Part shown: positions 46,525 to 56,024 of the stretch, one piece after another | Position numbering within the stretch: position 1 is the first letter of the stretch | How the letters are laid out: each line of letters opens with the position of its first letter | Assembly (NCBI RefSeq): GCF_039545035.1 | Contig: NZ_BAABRO010000030.1 | Coordinates: forward strand, 1 to 62,291 | Length of the DNA stretch: 62,291 nt | Origin: Novipirellula caenicola | Lineage (GTDB): Bacteria > Planctomycetota > Planctomycetia > Pirellulales > Pirellulaceae | Direction of reading: 5' to 3' | Notes under the pieces: model-generated | What the model saw: the letters and a program-made list of their open reading frames with translations, nothing else | Databases searched by the model: none | Told to the model about the DNA's origin: nothing | Made by a program: the position numbers and the translations under genes

Positions 46525-47733
46525 TTGAGAAATTTAGCTCGTCAACGTTTTGGTTTCACCCTCGTGGAATTGCTCGTCGTGATCGCGATCATTGGGGTGC
46601 TCGTAGGCCTGTTGTTGCCGGCCGTGCAAGCGGCTCGCGAGGCGGCCCGCCGGATGAATTGCAGCAACAACTTCAAACAGATCGGATTGGCGGTGCACAA
46701 TTATCATGCCGCCTACAACCAATTGCCTGTATCCCAGGGCGGCACTTCAAACCCATCAACCGTCGACGCGGACACGCTTTTGGTCGGTACTGGAATCAAT
46801 CGTCTCGAGCTAAATTGGCTCGTAGGTTTGACCCCGTTCATGGAGCAACAAGCGATTTGGGAACAGATTAGCAATCCGCTTACCGTTACCGCCGGCACGT
46901 TCCAGGCGATGGGCCCTAACCCCAAAATGACGCAGGCAGACCATAGCACCAACCGCTACGCTCCTTGGCTCACCGAGATCCCGGCACTTCGCTGCCCAAG
47001 CGATCCAGGCGCTGGATTGCCTTCGTCCGGACGTACCAACTACGCCTACTGCGGCGGTGACTCTGTTCACATGGGCGACTGGGGAGCACTTGATAACAAT
47101 GAAATGACCGACAATACACGTGCAATTGCCGTCAGGCACTCACAGCGAGGTGTCTTTGTTCCTCGACAAAAGATGCGTTTCCGAGACATCCTTGACGGAC
47201 TTGCCAACACCATAGCCGCCGGCGAAATCACCACCGACTTGGGTGATCGCGACAAACGGACCACGTTCGGAGTTTCAGGCAGCAGTACAAACGATGACGG
47301 ACGAGACCTGGTCCCCGCCGGCGGTGCGGTTAGCTGCAACGGCGTTGACGCAACTCGACCGCAGTTTTGGGGTGCCCAGGCAATCATCACGAACTCGGAA
47401 CATCGTCGTGGCTATGCATGGGCCTATGGACGGATTGGCTACAGCGGCATGAACACAATTCTGCCTCCAAATCGAGAGATCTGTATGGCGACAACAAGCC
47501 GTGGTGCCTCCGCTGTCGCTCCACCAAGCAGTCGTCATCAAGGAGGTTGCCACATTTTGATGGGAGACGGAGCGGTGAAGTTCATCACCGATTCAATTGA
47601 AGCTGGCAACAGCAGCTCGGCTCAAGTATCCAATGCAACCGGAGGTTTAGCCGCAGGTCGCACCAGTCCATTCGGGCTTTGGGGAGCCCTGGGCACGCGA
47701 GCTTCAAAGGAAGTGATCGGATCCGACTGGTAA
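46525..47733 (+). CDS. DUF1559 pseudopilin-like protein
   Basis: A 402-residue DUF1559 protein with the prepilin-like start [20 protein letters not shown], then [20 protein letters not shown], and the C-terminal landmarks GLANTIAAGE, SRHQGGCHILMGDGAVKFI and a final LGTRASKEVI. The TTG at 46525 is chosen since GGAG stands 8 bases before it. It interrupts the minus-strand region, being one of the few plus-strand genes after 44 kb. Confidence 0.9.
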   Translation: MRNLARQRFGFTLVELLVVIAIIGVLVGLLLPAVQAAREAARRMNCSNNFKQIGLAVHNYHAAYNQLPVSQGGTSNPSTVDADTLLVGTGINRLELNWLVGLTPFMEQQAIWEQISNPLTVTAGTFQAMGPNPKMTQADHSTNRYAPWLTEIPALRCPSDPGAGLPSSGRTNYAYCGGDSVHMGDWGALDNNEMTDNTRAIAVRHSQRGVFVPRQKMRFRDILDGLANTIAAGEITTDLGDRDKRTTFGVSGSSTNDDGRDLVPAGGAVSCNGVDATRPQFWGAQAIITNSEHRRGYAWAYGRIGYSGMNTILPPNREICMATTSRGASAVAPPSSRHQGGCHILMGDGAVKFITDSIEAGNSSSAQVSNATGGLAAGRTSPFGLWGALGTRASKEVIGSDW

Positions 47734-48708
47734 GCGAACCCAAAATTGACAAGGACGATACCACCAGCGGGACCTGCTGTTTCGCTGGTGTTTTCGCTTG
47801 TCACCACAGGTCGACCTCCACATCTCCTTCGCCGGCGTCGCAAAACATGTCCGCTCTCCCTACGCAGCACCCATCTTTTTGTCCCACATCTTTTTGCCAT
47901 TAACGCAGTGGAGCAAGAATCTCGAACGCGACGTTCGATCCACGACCTACGCGGTGCCCAAACATGTCGAGCGTTGACGATACCAACGCTAGTCACGCCA
48001 ATCATCGCGATTGAACAATGCAAACTTGCCGCGGCAGCAGCGATGGCGACCATAATCTCTGGTTGGGCGTTCGCGGGATATCGACACCGCGGTCGCAGCA
48101 AACTCGCAAAGCGATGGCAGTGACTGCCTTTGCCCATACACGCATCGTAGCCGAGACACAGAGAAAGGTTAAAAGATGATCGGTTAAAAGATGGAAACAA
48201 CGCGAGTCCTTCATGCCTAATCGCGAATCGGCATGGCCATCCCATTTTTCTGTCGCACCAATTAGCCCGCGAATCACGCGAATGAACGCCAATTGGTAAC
48301 GCACAACAGCCGTCGTAGCGTTCGACGCAGTGCTCATCGGACGAGCTCAATTAACGACCACGATCCCATTAACACGCTACGTCCCCTGAGGACCAAAACC
48401 CAGGCAAAAAAATGGGTGACAAAAAGGTGAAGACCGAAATACAGGGCAGCCGCTACTGCGTCTAGAACATTTTTCTGTCGCACCAATCTTTCTGTCTACC
48501 ACCCGCTAAGCCTCAAGGCGTGCGAACACAACGAATCAATCTGCACCAGCTCCCAGCTCCCAGCTCCCAGCTCCCAGCTCCCAGCTCCCAGCTCCCAGCC
48601 CTCACTCCTCACTCCTCACTCCCCACTCCCCACTCCCCACTCCGTGTCTCCGTGTCTCCGTGTCTCCGTGTCTCCGTGTCTCCCTCCCAATCCGCAGCTC
48701 GCACCAAA
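47734..48708. repeat. Repeat-rich gap with tandem repeats
   Basis: No gene recognised. Contains dispersed units at 48171-48192 (ggttaaaagatgg), 48246-48263 (tttttctgtcgcaccaat), 48264-48297 (cgcgaatcacgcgaat), 48404-48440 (atgggtgacaaaaaggtgaag) and 48470-48500. At 48547-48600 is a perfect seven-base tandem (cagctcc), then cactcctcactcc and cactcccc units, and cgtgtctc units up to 48687. Confidence 0.8.
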
Positions 48709-49731
48709 TCACCACCCGCCGTCTTGAGCCTGGCCGGAAAAAGATACGCGAATTCGCGAAAGCTGCCTTAGGTCGGGTGCACCGCCTGAGTCAATGGTGA
48801 TCGCGAACATGCCGTCAGGCTGGACCGTGATGGGTTTGCGGAGTTCCATCACGAGTTGATGACAAGCGTCCTTGCCGACAAAGTCAGGCACAGTCCAGCC
48901 GGTATCGGACAAAGAGTCGATGCAATTCGCTGCAGTTTCGTCATCCTCGTTTCCTAAAAACCGACAACTTCGAAACTCTAATGGCATCGCCCCATTCTCA
49001 ACGCTTTCGAGATGCGGATTGACCTCAAACAGCACCATTCTTTGATTATCGTTGGCGTCCGTTGCCGCTGACGGCAGCACCTCCAGCAGAATATGCTCGA
49101 TTTGCATCAGCTTCGGTGGCTGAAAATAAAGCGTGAATTCTTGCCAATCGTTGGATGATCCTCGGAGCTCTATTGAATGGTCATCCAGCACGTTGTCAGA
49201 ACCTTTCGACGACCAAACAACCTCTTCCGGGCTTGCCTGCACCCAGCGAGTCCGCTTGTTGGCACCGCCTTGTTCATCAGCACGAGATTTGGTTCGGTAT
49301 TCCAGCAACGACTCGATACTGGCTCGCAATGGAGACTGGTCGACCCAAGCACGAATCTCACCGAGCGTCACATCCGAGTCAGCTCGATGATAGCGACCAT
49401 CGGTGATGGCATGAAGCTGAGCATCATTTGGAAGGTCGATTACCCCGTCGCCAAAAGTGATGTAGGCGGGAGGAGTGACGTCGTCGACCTTGCTGCTCAA
49501 AAAGACTTCCGTTTTGAACAGGTGATGCTGTGACGTTTGAATGACGATGAATTCGAGCTTCACCGCGTCGGCATTCGCTGCGGAGCGTTTGTATCCATAG
49601 GTAACTTCCGCGAATCCCGTTGAGCAGCTTAAGCGAGTTGACGTTACCGTCGGTTTTGCCAGCGGGCTTTCTTGGCTACGAGCACTCGATATTGCAATAG
49701 CCACAACAAATAGTGCAATCATCAAACGCAT
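48709..49731 (-). CDS. Secreted hypothetical protein with discoidin-like C-terminus
   Basis: A 340-residue protein with signal peptide (RLMIALFVVAIAISSARS). The C-terminal 150 residues resemble the carbohydrate-binding stretch seen in some planctomycete DUF1553 proteins: DSLSDTGWTVPDFVGKD, LVMELRKPI and LRQLSRIRVSFSG. The middle part has no known family. It probably binds sugar or surface structures. The ATG at 49731 is chosen over a TTG at 49752 because it starts the signal peptide. It may be an old cassette, but no attC is certain nearby. Confidence 0.6.
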   Translation of the reverse strand: MRLMIALFVVAIAISSARSQESPLAKPTVTSTRLSCSTGFAEVTYGYKRSAANADAVKLEFIVIQTSQHHLFKTEVFLSSKVDDVTPPAYITFGDGVIDLPNDAQLHAITDGRYHRADSDVTLGEIRAWVDQSPLRASIESLLEYRTKSRADEQGGANKRTRWVQASPEEVVWSSKGSDNVLDDHSIELRGSSNDWQEFTLYFQPPKLMQIEHILLEVLPSAATDANDNQRMVLFEVNPHLESVENGAMPLEFRSCRFLGNEDDETAANCIDSLSDTGWTVPDFVGKDACHQLVMELRKPITVQPDGMFAITIDSGGAPDLRQLSRIRVSFSGQAQDGGW

Positions 49732-50253
49732 TTGAATTCTTGTATCGTTCAAGTGCCGAGTCGGCGAAAGAATCCATGCAAATCCGAGATTTGATGGGTG
49801 GGAGTCATTCGCTCAAAATAACTGGCGACTCGGACCCGTGATCTCGGCAGCGTGCGGCTGCCGGTCACATTCACTCCACCCACCAAACACATGGATCAAA
49901 GTACACATGAAGATTCACGCACTAGACCTCGGCAAATTCAACTCCGTCGCCTGCTTCTTCAACTCCAAAACCAGAAAATCCAAGTTCCTCACCACGCCCA
50001 CCCACCAGGAACGCTTCGCTCCGAAAGAATGTGTCGCACTAACGGAAGACGCTTGCTGCTCACTTGGAAATCTCAAGACAAGCGAACCCCAAGACACGCT
50101 GCCAACCGCGGACTTCATCGTCGATCGCGTTCTGCGGGCGACGGCGAAAGGATTCGGCCAGTTCCGAAACGGCAACCAGCACCGCTCGGGTGCTTACGAC
50201 AGTCACTCCCGTTCGATAAGCAACTTCCGACTCGCTACGACTCAACCTTGTCC
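49732..50253. other. Gap with a transposase relic and hairpin
   Basis: Between the two flanking minus-strand genes. A short perfect hairpin, cggcagc..gctgccg, lies at 49845-49863. The plus-strand relic of an IS110-family transposase at 49907 follows. The remainder shows only shadow frames. Confidence 0.5.
49907..50010 (+). pseudogene. IS110-family transposase remnant (N-terminus only)
   Basis: The first 35 codons read MKIHALDLGKFNSVACFF and continue KTRKSKFLTT, the normal start of a planctomycete IS110-type transposase including the first catalytic Asp. After about residue 35 the similarity ends, and neither the rest of the DEDD domain nor the transposase_20 domain is present. A truncated copy without activity. 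Confidence 0.55.
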
Positions 50254-50994
50254 TTACGATGACCTGATTGCCGTAGAATTCAAGCGAAGCAAGTCACTCG
50301 CAAGCAGGTACACGAACGGAATGCCAAACATAAGCTTGCCGAGCGTTGACCCAATATGCTTTGCCAATATCGCATCCGGCAGATCTAACAGAGGAATCTG
50401 AACAACCGCGATTAGGCCAACCACGACAACATAGCCCCAACAAACCAACGAGAACTGATAGCCTCGTTTTGTTCCCTGCCACAGCAATATCGCACCAACG
50501 GCACCACAGACGCCTCGCGCAGTGAAAGTCACGATTGCGAGCGTGACCATCAAAACACTCACGGTAGGAATGATTTTAAGCAGGATCATTGCAACGAGCC
50601 CCGCTCCGCCAAGCAATCCGACAATACCGTGCAGAGCCGTGAAGACAGCGATCAACCTGCGCGGCTTGAGACCTTCTCTGCGACTGACATAGAGAGTCGA
50701 GTGCCCCGCCTGCCTTGCTCCCTGATTTGCCTGTGGTTCGCCCCCAATCGGATTCGATGCAACGAGCGGATCAGGAAAGGACTCTCCGCACAGCAAACAA
50801 TTCGTCGCATCTTCGGAGTGCGTTGTCATCCCGCACTTCGCACACTTCCTCGGAGTTGGACGCATTGCGAGGGCGGCTGATTGGCCAATTTGCGGACCAC
50901 GATCTGCGCTGGAAAATGGCGTTCCACACAGCAGACACTTCGTTGCATCGACAGTGTGCGTCGTCAACCCGCACTGCGAACATTTATTCGTCAT
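50254..50994 (-). CDS. Membrane protein with two N-terminal zinc ribbons
   Basis: A 246-residue protein. Two zinc-ribbon repeats open it, CSQCGLTTHTVDATKCLLCG and CAKCGMTTHSEDATNCLLCG, each with four cysteines. After a linker come four membrane helices (LHGIVGLLGGAGLVAMIL onwards). The ribbons would be cytoplasmic. Function unknown; paired ribbons usually serve protein contacts. The ATG at 50994 is chosen, because it directly begins the first ribbon; a TTG 21 codons earlier is in frame. Confidence 0.65.
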   Translation of the reverse strand: MTNKCSQCGLTTHTVDATKCLLCGTPFSSADRGPQIGQSAALAMRPTPRKCAKCGMTTHSEDATNCLLCGESFPDPLVASNPIGGEPQANQGARQAGHSTLYVSRREGLKPRRLIAVFTALHGIVGLLGGAGLVAMILLKIIPTVSVLMVTLAIVTFTARGVCGAVGAILLWQGTKRGYQFSLVCWGYVVVVGLIAVVQIPLLDLPDAILAKHIGSTLGKLMFGIPFVYLLASDLLRLNSTAIRSS

Positions 50995-51204
50995 TGGAGA
51001 AGTCAAACTTTGGTGCAGAACGGACGCAACAATTGCGTCGCGGCGATTAATTTTCAATTTTCAAAAGAACGACTCCGCCACCTCGTTTCGCCGCATTCTA
51101 ATCCTATCGAGCGAATCGTGAAGAATGGCGAGATTCGTCGGCAAACGCCCATGCCCTCCTCCGCTGCACAAATTCGTGATCCACGATCGTGAGCTCGACT
51201 GCAT

Positions 51205-51699
51205 CTACTTGCGTTTCATCATAGCGTAACCGCACATCGAGTCCTTCGAATACGGAAATCCCGTCGGCCGATCCCCTCCAGCATTACCTTGCAGATGCTC
51301 AATTTTATTGCCAACCCACCGGATGATCCCAAGATGCACATTGTCTGAATCGTCTCCAGCGTCGCTGTATTCGTCAAATGTCGCGTGGTCACCGTCTGTT
51401 GAAATCACAAGACGTCCTGAATCAATCGTCCGGTCACCCATCAATTTGATAAACCGGTCTCCTTCGACGACAAGTCGTGCTTTCACAAGCCAAGGTATAA
51501 AGAACGGTGCTTTCCCACCATTCTGGCCAAACGAAACGACTTTCCATTGGCCTTGAAGGTCCGCAATCGTAGGAGCGATTCGCTTCCTGTTTTCTATCGG
51601 CTTGGACTTTTGATTTTTTCCCCGTAGAACTTGCCAGTAAACAAGCAACGCAGTGAAAGCCGCGCCCAACAGGTAGTTAACAATAGGTGGATAATCCAT
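51205..51699 (-). CDS. TIGR03067 domain protein, membrane-anchored
   Basis: A 164-residue protein with an N-terminal membrane anchor (LLGAAFTALLVYWQVL) and a lipocalin-like planctomycete domain: DLQGQWKVVSFGQNGG opens it, a GDRTIDSGRL segment follows and RPTGFPYSKDSMCGYAMMKRK closes it, as in TIGR03067. The function is not known. It is an orphan between gaps and may be a decayed cassette, as no attC is clear beside it. Confidence 0.75.
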   Translation of the reverse strand: MDYPPIVNYLLGAAFTALLVYWQVLRGKNQKSKPIENRKRIAPTIADLQGQWKVVSFGQNGGKAPFFIPWLVKARLVVEGDRFIKLMGDRTIDSGRLVISTDGDHATFDEYSDAGDDSDNVHLGIIRWVGNKIEHLQGNAGGDRPTGFPYSKDSMCGYAMMKRK

Positions 51700-52438
51700 G
51701 GAAGCTGATTCGCCTTCTCTTGCTCAATTTGATTGCCGGCATCGGGATAGCGATCGCCATCACCGATGAGCAGCCAATACGGTTTCCATTTGCACACTCG
51801 CCACGCCGTCCTTCGGTGGATAGCATGGCTCATGTAAGCCGCTGTCGCGGCGAGGTGGGGGTGTTTTTCGTTTGCTTTGTTTCGCCGATTCTCGCGGCGC
51901 TGGAACGCTTTCTTGCTGTTCTCTATACTCTCTCAACAAAGATCTGTCATCGTCAGCCACGAACACCTTGGCTGGATGAATCCGAACTCGAAGATCAAAC
52001 TCGATCAGGTGCATTGGTTGGTGTGGCTGATTTTAGGCTGGACGCTCTGGCTGGCAAGCGGACATGCGCCGCAAGAGAAACCGCCGCCCCAACCGCTGTA
52101 CTACTCGGATTGCAGCGACCGCTAGTCAGTGGTCGAGGTGAAATAACGGCACGCGTATCGGAGAACGCGTGGGAAAGTCGCTAACGAACCGTTCGAAAAT
52201 AACTTCGCCATTTCAAAATGTTTCCCAAATGACATGAACCCTCCCGTGGCGTTAGAGCCGTGCCGCTAGAGCTTTACTCGGATGAGCGTAGCTCGGCCAG
52301 CTTCAAGGGTAGTGGACGAGGCTACGAGCCCCAGCGTTGGATGTAGTGGACGAGGCTACGAGTCCCAGCGACTCATCGGCATGACGGGACTCGTTGCCTC
52401 GTCCACTACAGAGAAGGCACTTCACCCGCGTGATTTGT
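51700..52438. other. Gap with weak ORFs and a repeat cluster
   Basis: Two overlapping plus-strand frames (51687-52184 and 51877-52125) each show one plausible membrane helix (KLIRLLLLNLIAGIGIAIAI and VHWLVWLILGWTLWL). They may be pieces of one broken small membrane protein gene; neither is listed as a gene. The 52309-52409 repeat cluster follows. Confidence 0.4.
52309..52409. repeat. Inverted repeat family, three copies
   Basis: gtagtggacgaggctacgag occurs at about 52309 and at 52343, each followed by (t/c)cccagcg, and the inverse ctcgttgcctcgtccactac ends at 52409. Same family as 9752-9851. Confidence 0.85.
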
Positions 52439-52526
52439 TAACAAAAATCGCATGATGATGTGGTTTCCGAACAGTACTCAACGACCAAATCGCTCCGTTG
52501 ACATTCTCCGCATCCACGCGATGTTT
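52439..52526 (-). other. Possible degenerate attC site
   Basis: Left end TTAAC and right end GTTTA, with partly complementary arms (ATCGCATG against CATCCACGCGAT) and an unpaired G where the clear sites have it. The arms are less regular than in the eight clear sites. It overlaps the stop codon of the gene at 52525, as attC sites commonly do. Confidence 0.4.
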
Positions 52527-53283
52527 ACGTATCGTCTTCGAGGTGCTGTTTATCATAACCCCGCCGACGGACCGTCGAAGTAGTGACAAATTCTTTTTGC
52601 TGAGGTTCCGTGACTGTATCAGGAGTGCCAGCAGGTGCCACAGCGATCATCGTGGAGTTGATGACGCGCCGTTTTGATTCATTGGGAGTTAGAATGGTGG
52701 CCGTATGGAGTGTGCCCTGCCACATCGGTTGGTCTTGGGAAAACGGTGCGGATGAATTGTTGACGCAAATGATTTGGTAATCGTTTCGCGAGAAGCATGG
52801 AATGCGTGTGGAATACGGCCGCAGCAATTCGTAGCCGGATTGAAACATTGGATTGTGCTTGGCCATGAATTCCTTGGGCGACAGGCTGAGATCGAACGCG
52901 CATTTCGCGTAGTCCGAGATTTCGAGTTCAGAGTCCACCTCGCTGGGCTCGTAGCCCAACATGAGGAAGCATTCGTCCGGGCCACCATCAAGATGAGGGC
53001 GAGTTGTTTCTTGTTGATCGAATCGCGAGGCTGACAGGTAGATCAGCGTGCTGTCGGTTCTGGATTCGTGAATTCCAGCCATTGCACGCTTGAGATCGAC
53101 CATCAGTTGACGAAAAGCAACGGAATCGATGGAGTTGCCAAGGTTGACGACGCAGAAGCCCGGTGCATCGAAGTCAGTACGACACGTGCGATCGTAGATG
53201 TCGGTGGCGATTGACAGCACCTCCAAGGACGACGGACGCATGCAAATCGATTTGCGGAGCCATGGGAGCGTGTCGGCGTTCAT
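52525..53283 (-). CDS. Hypothetical protein, possibly 2OG-Fe(II) oxygenase-like
   Basis: A 252-residue soluble protein. It has an HxD pair in RPHLDGGPDECFLMLGYEPS and, about 95 residues on, a His in GTLHTATIL followed 13 residues later by RRV, the spacing of the iron- and 2-oxoglutarate-binding residues in 2OG oxygenases. This is inference from the pattern alone. It probably is a cassette gene: a broken attC arm stands 19 bp ahead of the start and a degenerate one overlaps the stop. Confidence 0.5.
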   Translation of the reverse strand: MNADTLPWLRKSICMRPSSLEVLSIATDIYDRTCRTDFDAPGFCVVNLGNSIDSVAFRQLMVDLKRAMAGIHESRTDSTLIYLSASRFDQQETTRPHLDGGPDECFLMLGYEPSEVDSELEISDYAKCAFDLSLSPKEFMAKHNPMFQSGYELLRPYSTRIPCFSRNDYQIICVNNSSAPFSQDQPMWQGTLHTATILTPNESKRRVINSTMIAVAPAGTPDTVTEPQQKEFVTTSTVRRRGYDKQHLEDDT

Positions 53284-53301
53284 CGGATTTCATACACACA
53301 A

Positions 53302-53636
53302 CGGCGGGGACGGCGGTCCGGAACAGTTGACGTTCCATTCGTAAAACCTTGCAAGCCCGACTCCGGGCGAGTAGACCGAGGTCTCTTTGCTTTAGGTTAA
53401 GCTTTGTGCCCCCTGCTTTCCACCCGTTTCCCGTTGTGGTGTCACAGGATTCTAACCATGCCGCATTGCCCCGCGGCCCCGCTCCGATTCGGACGCGCCG
53501 CGTTACAGCATCCGGCTCCCAGCCGACACTTCTCACTTGCCGTTCCCTTGCACTCTTCAATCGCAATCAAGCGGGCGGCATGATGCACGTTGGCCCCGTG
53601 GAGATCCATCTGATTCGCAGCGAATACCGCTCGCCA
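53302..53636 (-). mobile_element. Broken attC arm with group II intron-like repeat, copy 2
   Basis: An attC-like arm (acaacggcgggg..ggtccgg) at 53302-53325 is joined near 53360 to gggcgagtagaccgaggtctc, the common junction of this repeat family. A domain-V-like hairpin on the minus strand lies at 53481-53518 (GAGCCGGATGC..GCGTCCGAATC), more decayed than the copy at 62226. It is followed by the conserved ccccgtggagatccatctg and attcgcagcgaataccgctc blocks. Confidence 0.55.
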
Positions 53637-54857
53637 ACATTTCCCCGCGGATCACGCCAATGATTGCGAATGAACGCCGCATACCGAAAAGGCGATGAAC
53701 ATATCAATGAATGATTGACGATCGGTTGCGGCGACAGCGATCGTAATCTCTGGCTTGGAACTGGCTCAAAAGCCTCACTTCCCGCTGACACGAATCAACT
53801 GCCAACCGCGGATGCCCATGCGTCCGAGACACCGAGAAAGGTTAGAAGATGATAGGTTAAAAAACAGGAACAACGCGAGCGATCGACCCCAATCGCGAAC
53901 CACCATGGCAAACTCATTTTTCTGTCGCACCAATAATTCTGTCGATCGATCGTCCGAGCAAGGACCGAACGAAATGCTCCGAGAGTCTCGTACACGGTAT
54001 CGATCCGCAAATTCCGCGACCGACCTGCCCTAGCGCGGCCAAACTGCTCACACCGCAAGTGAGGACAGAAAGATTGGTGCGACAGAAAAATTCAAAGGCA
54101 GGAAGATAGAACATGCTATCTCGCGGTCGCCCAAACCTGCCGCTTCAACCTGTTGTCCATCCAGTCGCAACGCGACGAAATGCGATAGTGACGGACGCGA
54201 GTCCGTGGAACGTCAACGCAATAGACAAGCAGTAGTCGCAACGCGACGGTAGGAGCTCCCTCTCAACGCCAGTTAGCCCGCGAATCACGCGAATCAACGC
54301 CAATGGGCAACCGACGCACTCAATTGACGACCGCAAACGCAATAAATCGTTACGCCCCCCGATGACCAAAACCCAGGCAAAAAAATGGGTGACAAAAACA
54401 TGAAGGCAGAACGATGAAGGCGATTAATGCGCCGCCGTTTCAATCTTTCTGTCTACCAGTTATGTCGATCCGCGATAGCATCTCTCTGTAACGATCAACG
54501 TCGCACCGCCAGGTGCCGCCGGAGAGAATCAATCTCCCGCTTGCGGCCATCATGTTACGACCGAGCACCGCCGAGGAAAGGTTAAAAAATCACTGGTTAG
54601 AAAATATGAAGCGATTGCTTAAGCAATCTAGGATCCGAGAGACGATCCGTTCTTGCTGGGTCGCATGAAGTATCCAGCATGACGAGAACACCGATCATCG
54701 CGAACCCGGGACGAGCTCGAACGAGCTCTAGCGACCTAAACCAACTTTTCCACAGTCCGCCAGTCATGGGCTAACGCACTCCTCACTCCTCACTCCTTGT
54801 CTCCCTCCCGCCCGCTCGTCTTCAAGCCATTTCCAGTCCGCAACTTCCATGCGATGG
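53637..54857. repeat. Composite dispersed repeat region
   Basis: No gene is seen. In order: ccgcggatcacgccaat (53645), ggttagaagatgataggtt (53841), tttttctgtcgcaccaat (53919), its inverse attggtgcgacagaaaaatt (54073), cgcgaatcacgcgaatcaac (54280), atgggtgacaaaaacatgaag (54384), tttctgtc (54445) and cactcctcactcctcactcc (54777). The same units in the same order recur after 59130, and pieces of it at 44.6 and 48.2 kb. Around 54800-54857 is a right-hand attC arm, tccgcaacttcc..gatggctacc. Confidence 0.7.
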
Positions 54858-55457
54858 CTACCCTCCGGCAGCATGGTCGAAAGTCGTGTTCTGGAGTGAG
54901 TGAAAAAGGTGGCGCATCGCGTTGGAACAATCACCCTCAAACGGCCCAGAGGAGTGAGTGAGAGCAGGGTCGGTTGTCGCGGCGAGACATTCCAATACAA
55001 ACTCGGAGAGTCCAGGCTTGAGAGAGCCGTTAGCAGTATAGAGGTCATAGACTTGCGGTCCCCCGAGACCAGATTGTCGTAGCTTTTCTTCAAACTCGTT
55101 GAGCGTGGTTACCTCGATGCGTCGCAGTGTCTCGTAGCCAATCCATCGCAGCGCTGCAGCATCAATACGGCTAGCATCTCCAATTGGACCGTACGTTCGC
55201 TCAAATAGTCTACGGTTCCTGAACAATTGCAGGTACTCTCCAAATAGCAAGTCCGGGACATTTCTGAGGTAAGGCTGAGGGGAGTCGCAGAATTGATGGA
55301 GTTGGTTCACCTTCGCAAGTGTTGCCGCCAGTCGAGCGTGATCAGCAAGTCGGTCTTCGTACGAAGGAACGCGATGAGTGTAGCGATCCACGCTCCACCC
55401 AATTGCCAAAGCAATGCAAGTCGTCGTCAATAACAGTGTGGATAGGCGATAACGCAT
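54858..55457 (-). CDS. Membrane-anchored hypothetical protein (cassette gene)
   Basis: A 199-residue protein with an N-terminal anchor typical of planctomycetes (MRYRLSTLLLTTTCIALAIGW) and a helical exported domain of unknown function. It starts 14 bp from the left end of the clear attC site at 55471. The attC on its far side is broken by repeats. Nothing more specific can be said. Confidence 0.75.
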   Translation of the reverse strand: MRYRLSTLLLTTTCIALAIGWSVDRYTHRVPSYEDRLADHARLAATLAKVNQLHQFCDSPQPYLRNVPDLLFGEYLQLFRNRRLFERTYGPIGDASRIDAAALRWIGYETLRRIEVTTLNEFEEKLRQSGLGGPQVYDLYTANGSLKPGLSEFVLECLAATTDPALTHSSGPFEGDCSNAMRHLFHSLQNTTFDHAAGG

Positions 55458-55470
55458 GGATTTAGTCGGG

Positions 55471-55554
55471 GAACGACCGGCGTAACCCGGTTGTGGCGAG
55501 TCACTTCAATTCCAGGAAACGGCCCGACCACAACTCGGGTTCACGCAATTGCTA
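55471..55554 (-). other. attC recombination site 1
   Basis: Left end GGGGAAC, right end GCTATCC. Arms pair as GCGT-AACCCG-GTTGTGG (left) against GCGTGAACCCGAGTTGTGG (reverse complement of right), leaving an unpaired G and, seven bases on, an unpaired A in one arm. This is the attC geometry: short core ends, an imperfect stem with fixed extrahelical bases, a variable loop. The right core is GCTA rather than GTTA. Confidence 0.88.
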
Positions 55555-55560
55555 TCCGCA

Positions 55561-55575
55561 GGGGGGGGGGGGGGG
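55561..55575. repeat. Homopolymer of 15 G
   Basis: Fifteen G in a row between the end of attC site 1 and the stop codon of the gene at 55591. Tracts of this length slip during replication and are difficult to sequence. It lies outside any gene called here, in the 3' part of a cassette. Confidence 0.9.
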
Positions 55576-55590
55576 TAAGAGAAGGTGTTG

Positions 55591-55923
55591 TCATTGCGTC
55601 CCACCAGGGCCTAGGTTCGCTATCGCTGCCCAGACGTGGAATTGCACCACCAGCACTGCAAGGGACGAAACGAGGGCGAGTGCTCGGTATCTCACAACGA
55701 TCGGAGCAGAGACCGATGCCGCCAAGACGCTCCCGACCGCGTAAACCAGAACCCAGAGAAGCAGAAGTCCCGGCATCGCGAAAGAAGTAATCGTTTCGAC
55801 CAGCATAAAACCTGACAGCGAGAAAGTCCCCAGACTCCACGCAACCACGTACGGACGAAGCCTGCGTGCACCGTGCTTTTGCGGCGAATTTTCGATCGTC
55901 AATGGCGTCCGGTAGGGATTCAT
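55591..55923 (-). CDS. Small membrane protein (cassette gene)
   Basis: A 110-residue protein with the start MNPYRTP, a common opening of small planctomycete membrane proteins, and three or four membrane helices. Function unknown. It starts 17 bp from attC site 2 and ends 36 bp before attC site 1, including a run of 15 G. Confidence 0.75.
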   Translation of the reverse strand: MNPYRTPLTIENSPQKHGARRLRPYVVAWSLGTFSLSGFMLVETITSFAMPGLLLLWVLVYAVGSVLAASVSAPIVVRYRALALVSSLAVLVVQFHVWAAIANLGPGGTQ

Positions 55924-55939
55924 GTGGATTTAAGCCGGA

Positions 55940-56024
55940 TAACGGCGGTGGTCAACTGGCGGCGACCCAAGATTTTGTGCTCACGAAAACACGTCGACGT
56001 CGCTCGGGTGCACCACGCTGGTTC
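55940..56024 (-). other. attC recombination site 2
   Basis: Left end GGATAAC, right end GTTC. The arm GTGGT-CA-CTG-GCGGCGAC (with one mismatch region) faces GTGGTGCACCCGAGCGACGTCGAC on the other side, with the unpaired G after GTGGT and a second unpaired A before GCG. A gene starts 17 bp outside the left end. Confidence 0.88.

Noticed and set aside
46098-46871. 257-codon frame overlapping the DUF1559 start
   Set aside because: Low-complexity Arg/Ser-rich product; ends inside the real gene.
48547-48687. Tandem repeats considered as a CRISPR array or coding repeat
   Set aside because: No spacers, and open frames through them are of Ser/Pro/Leu low complexity.
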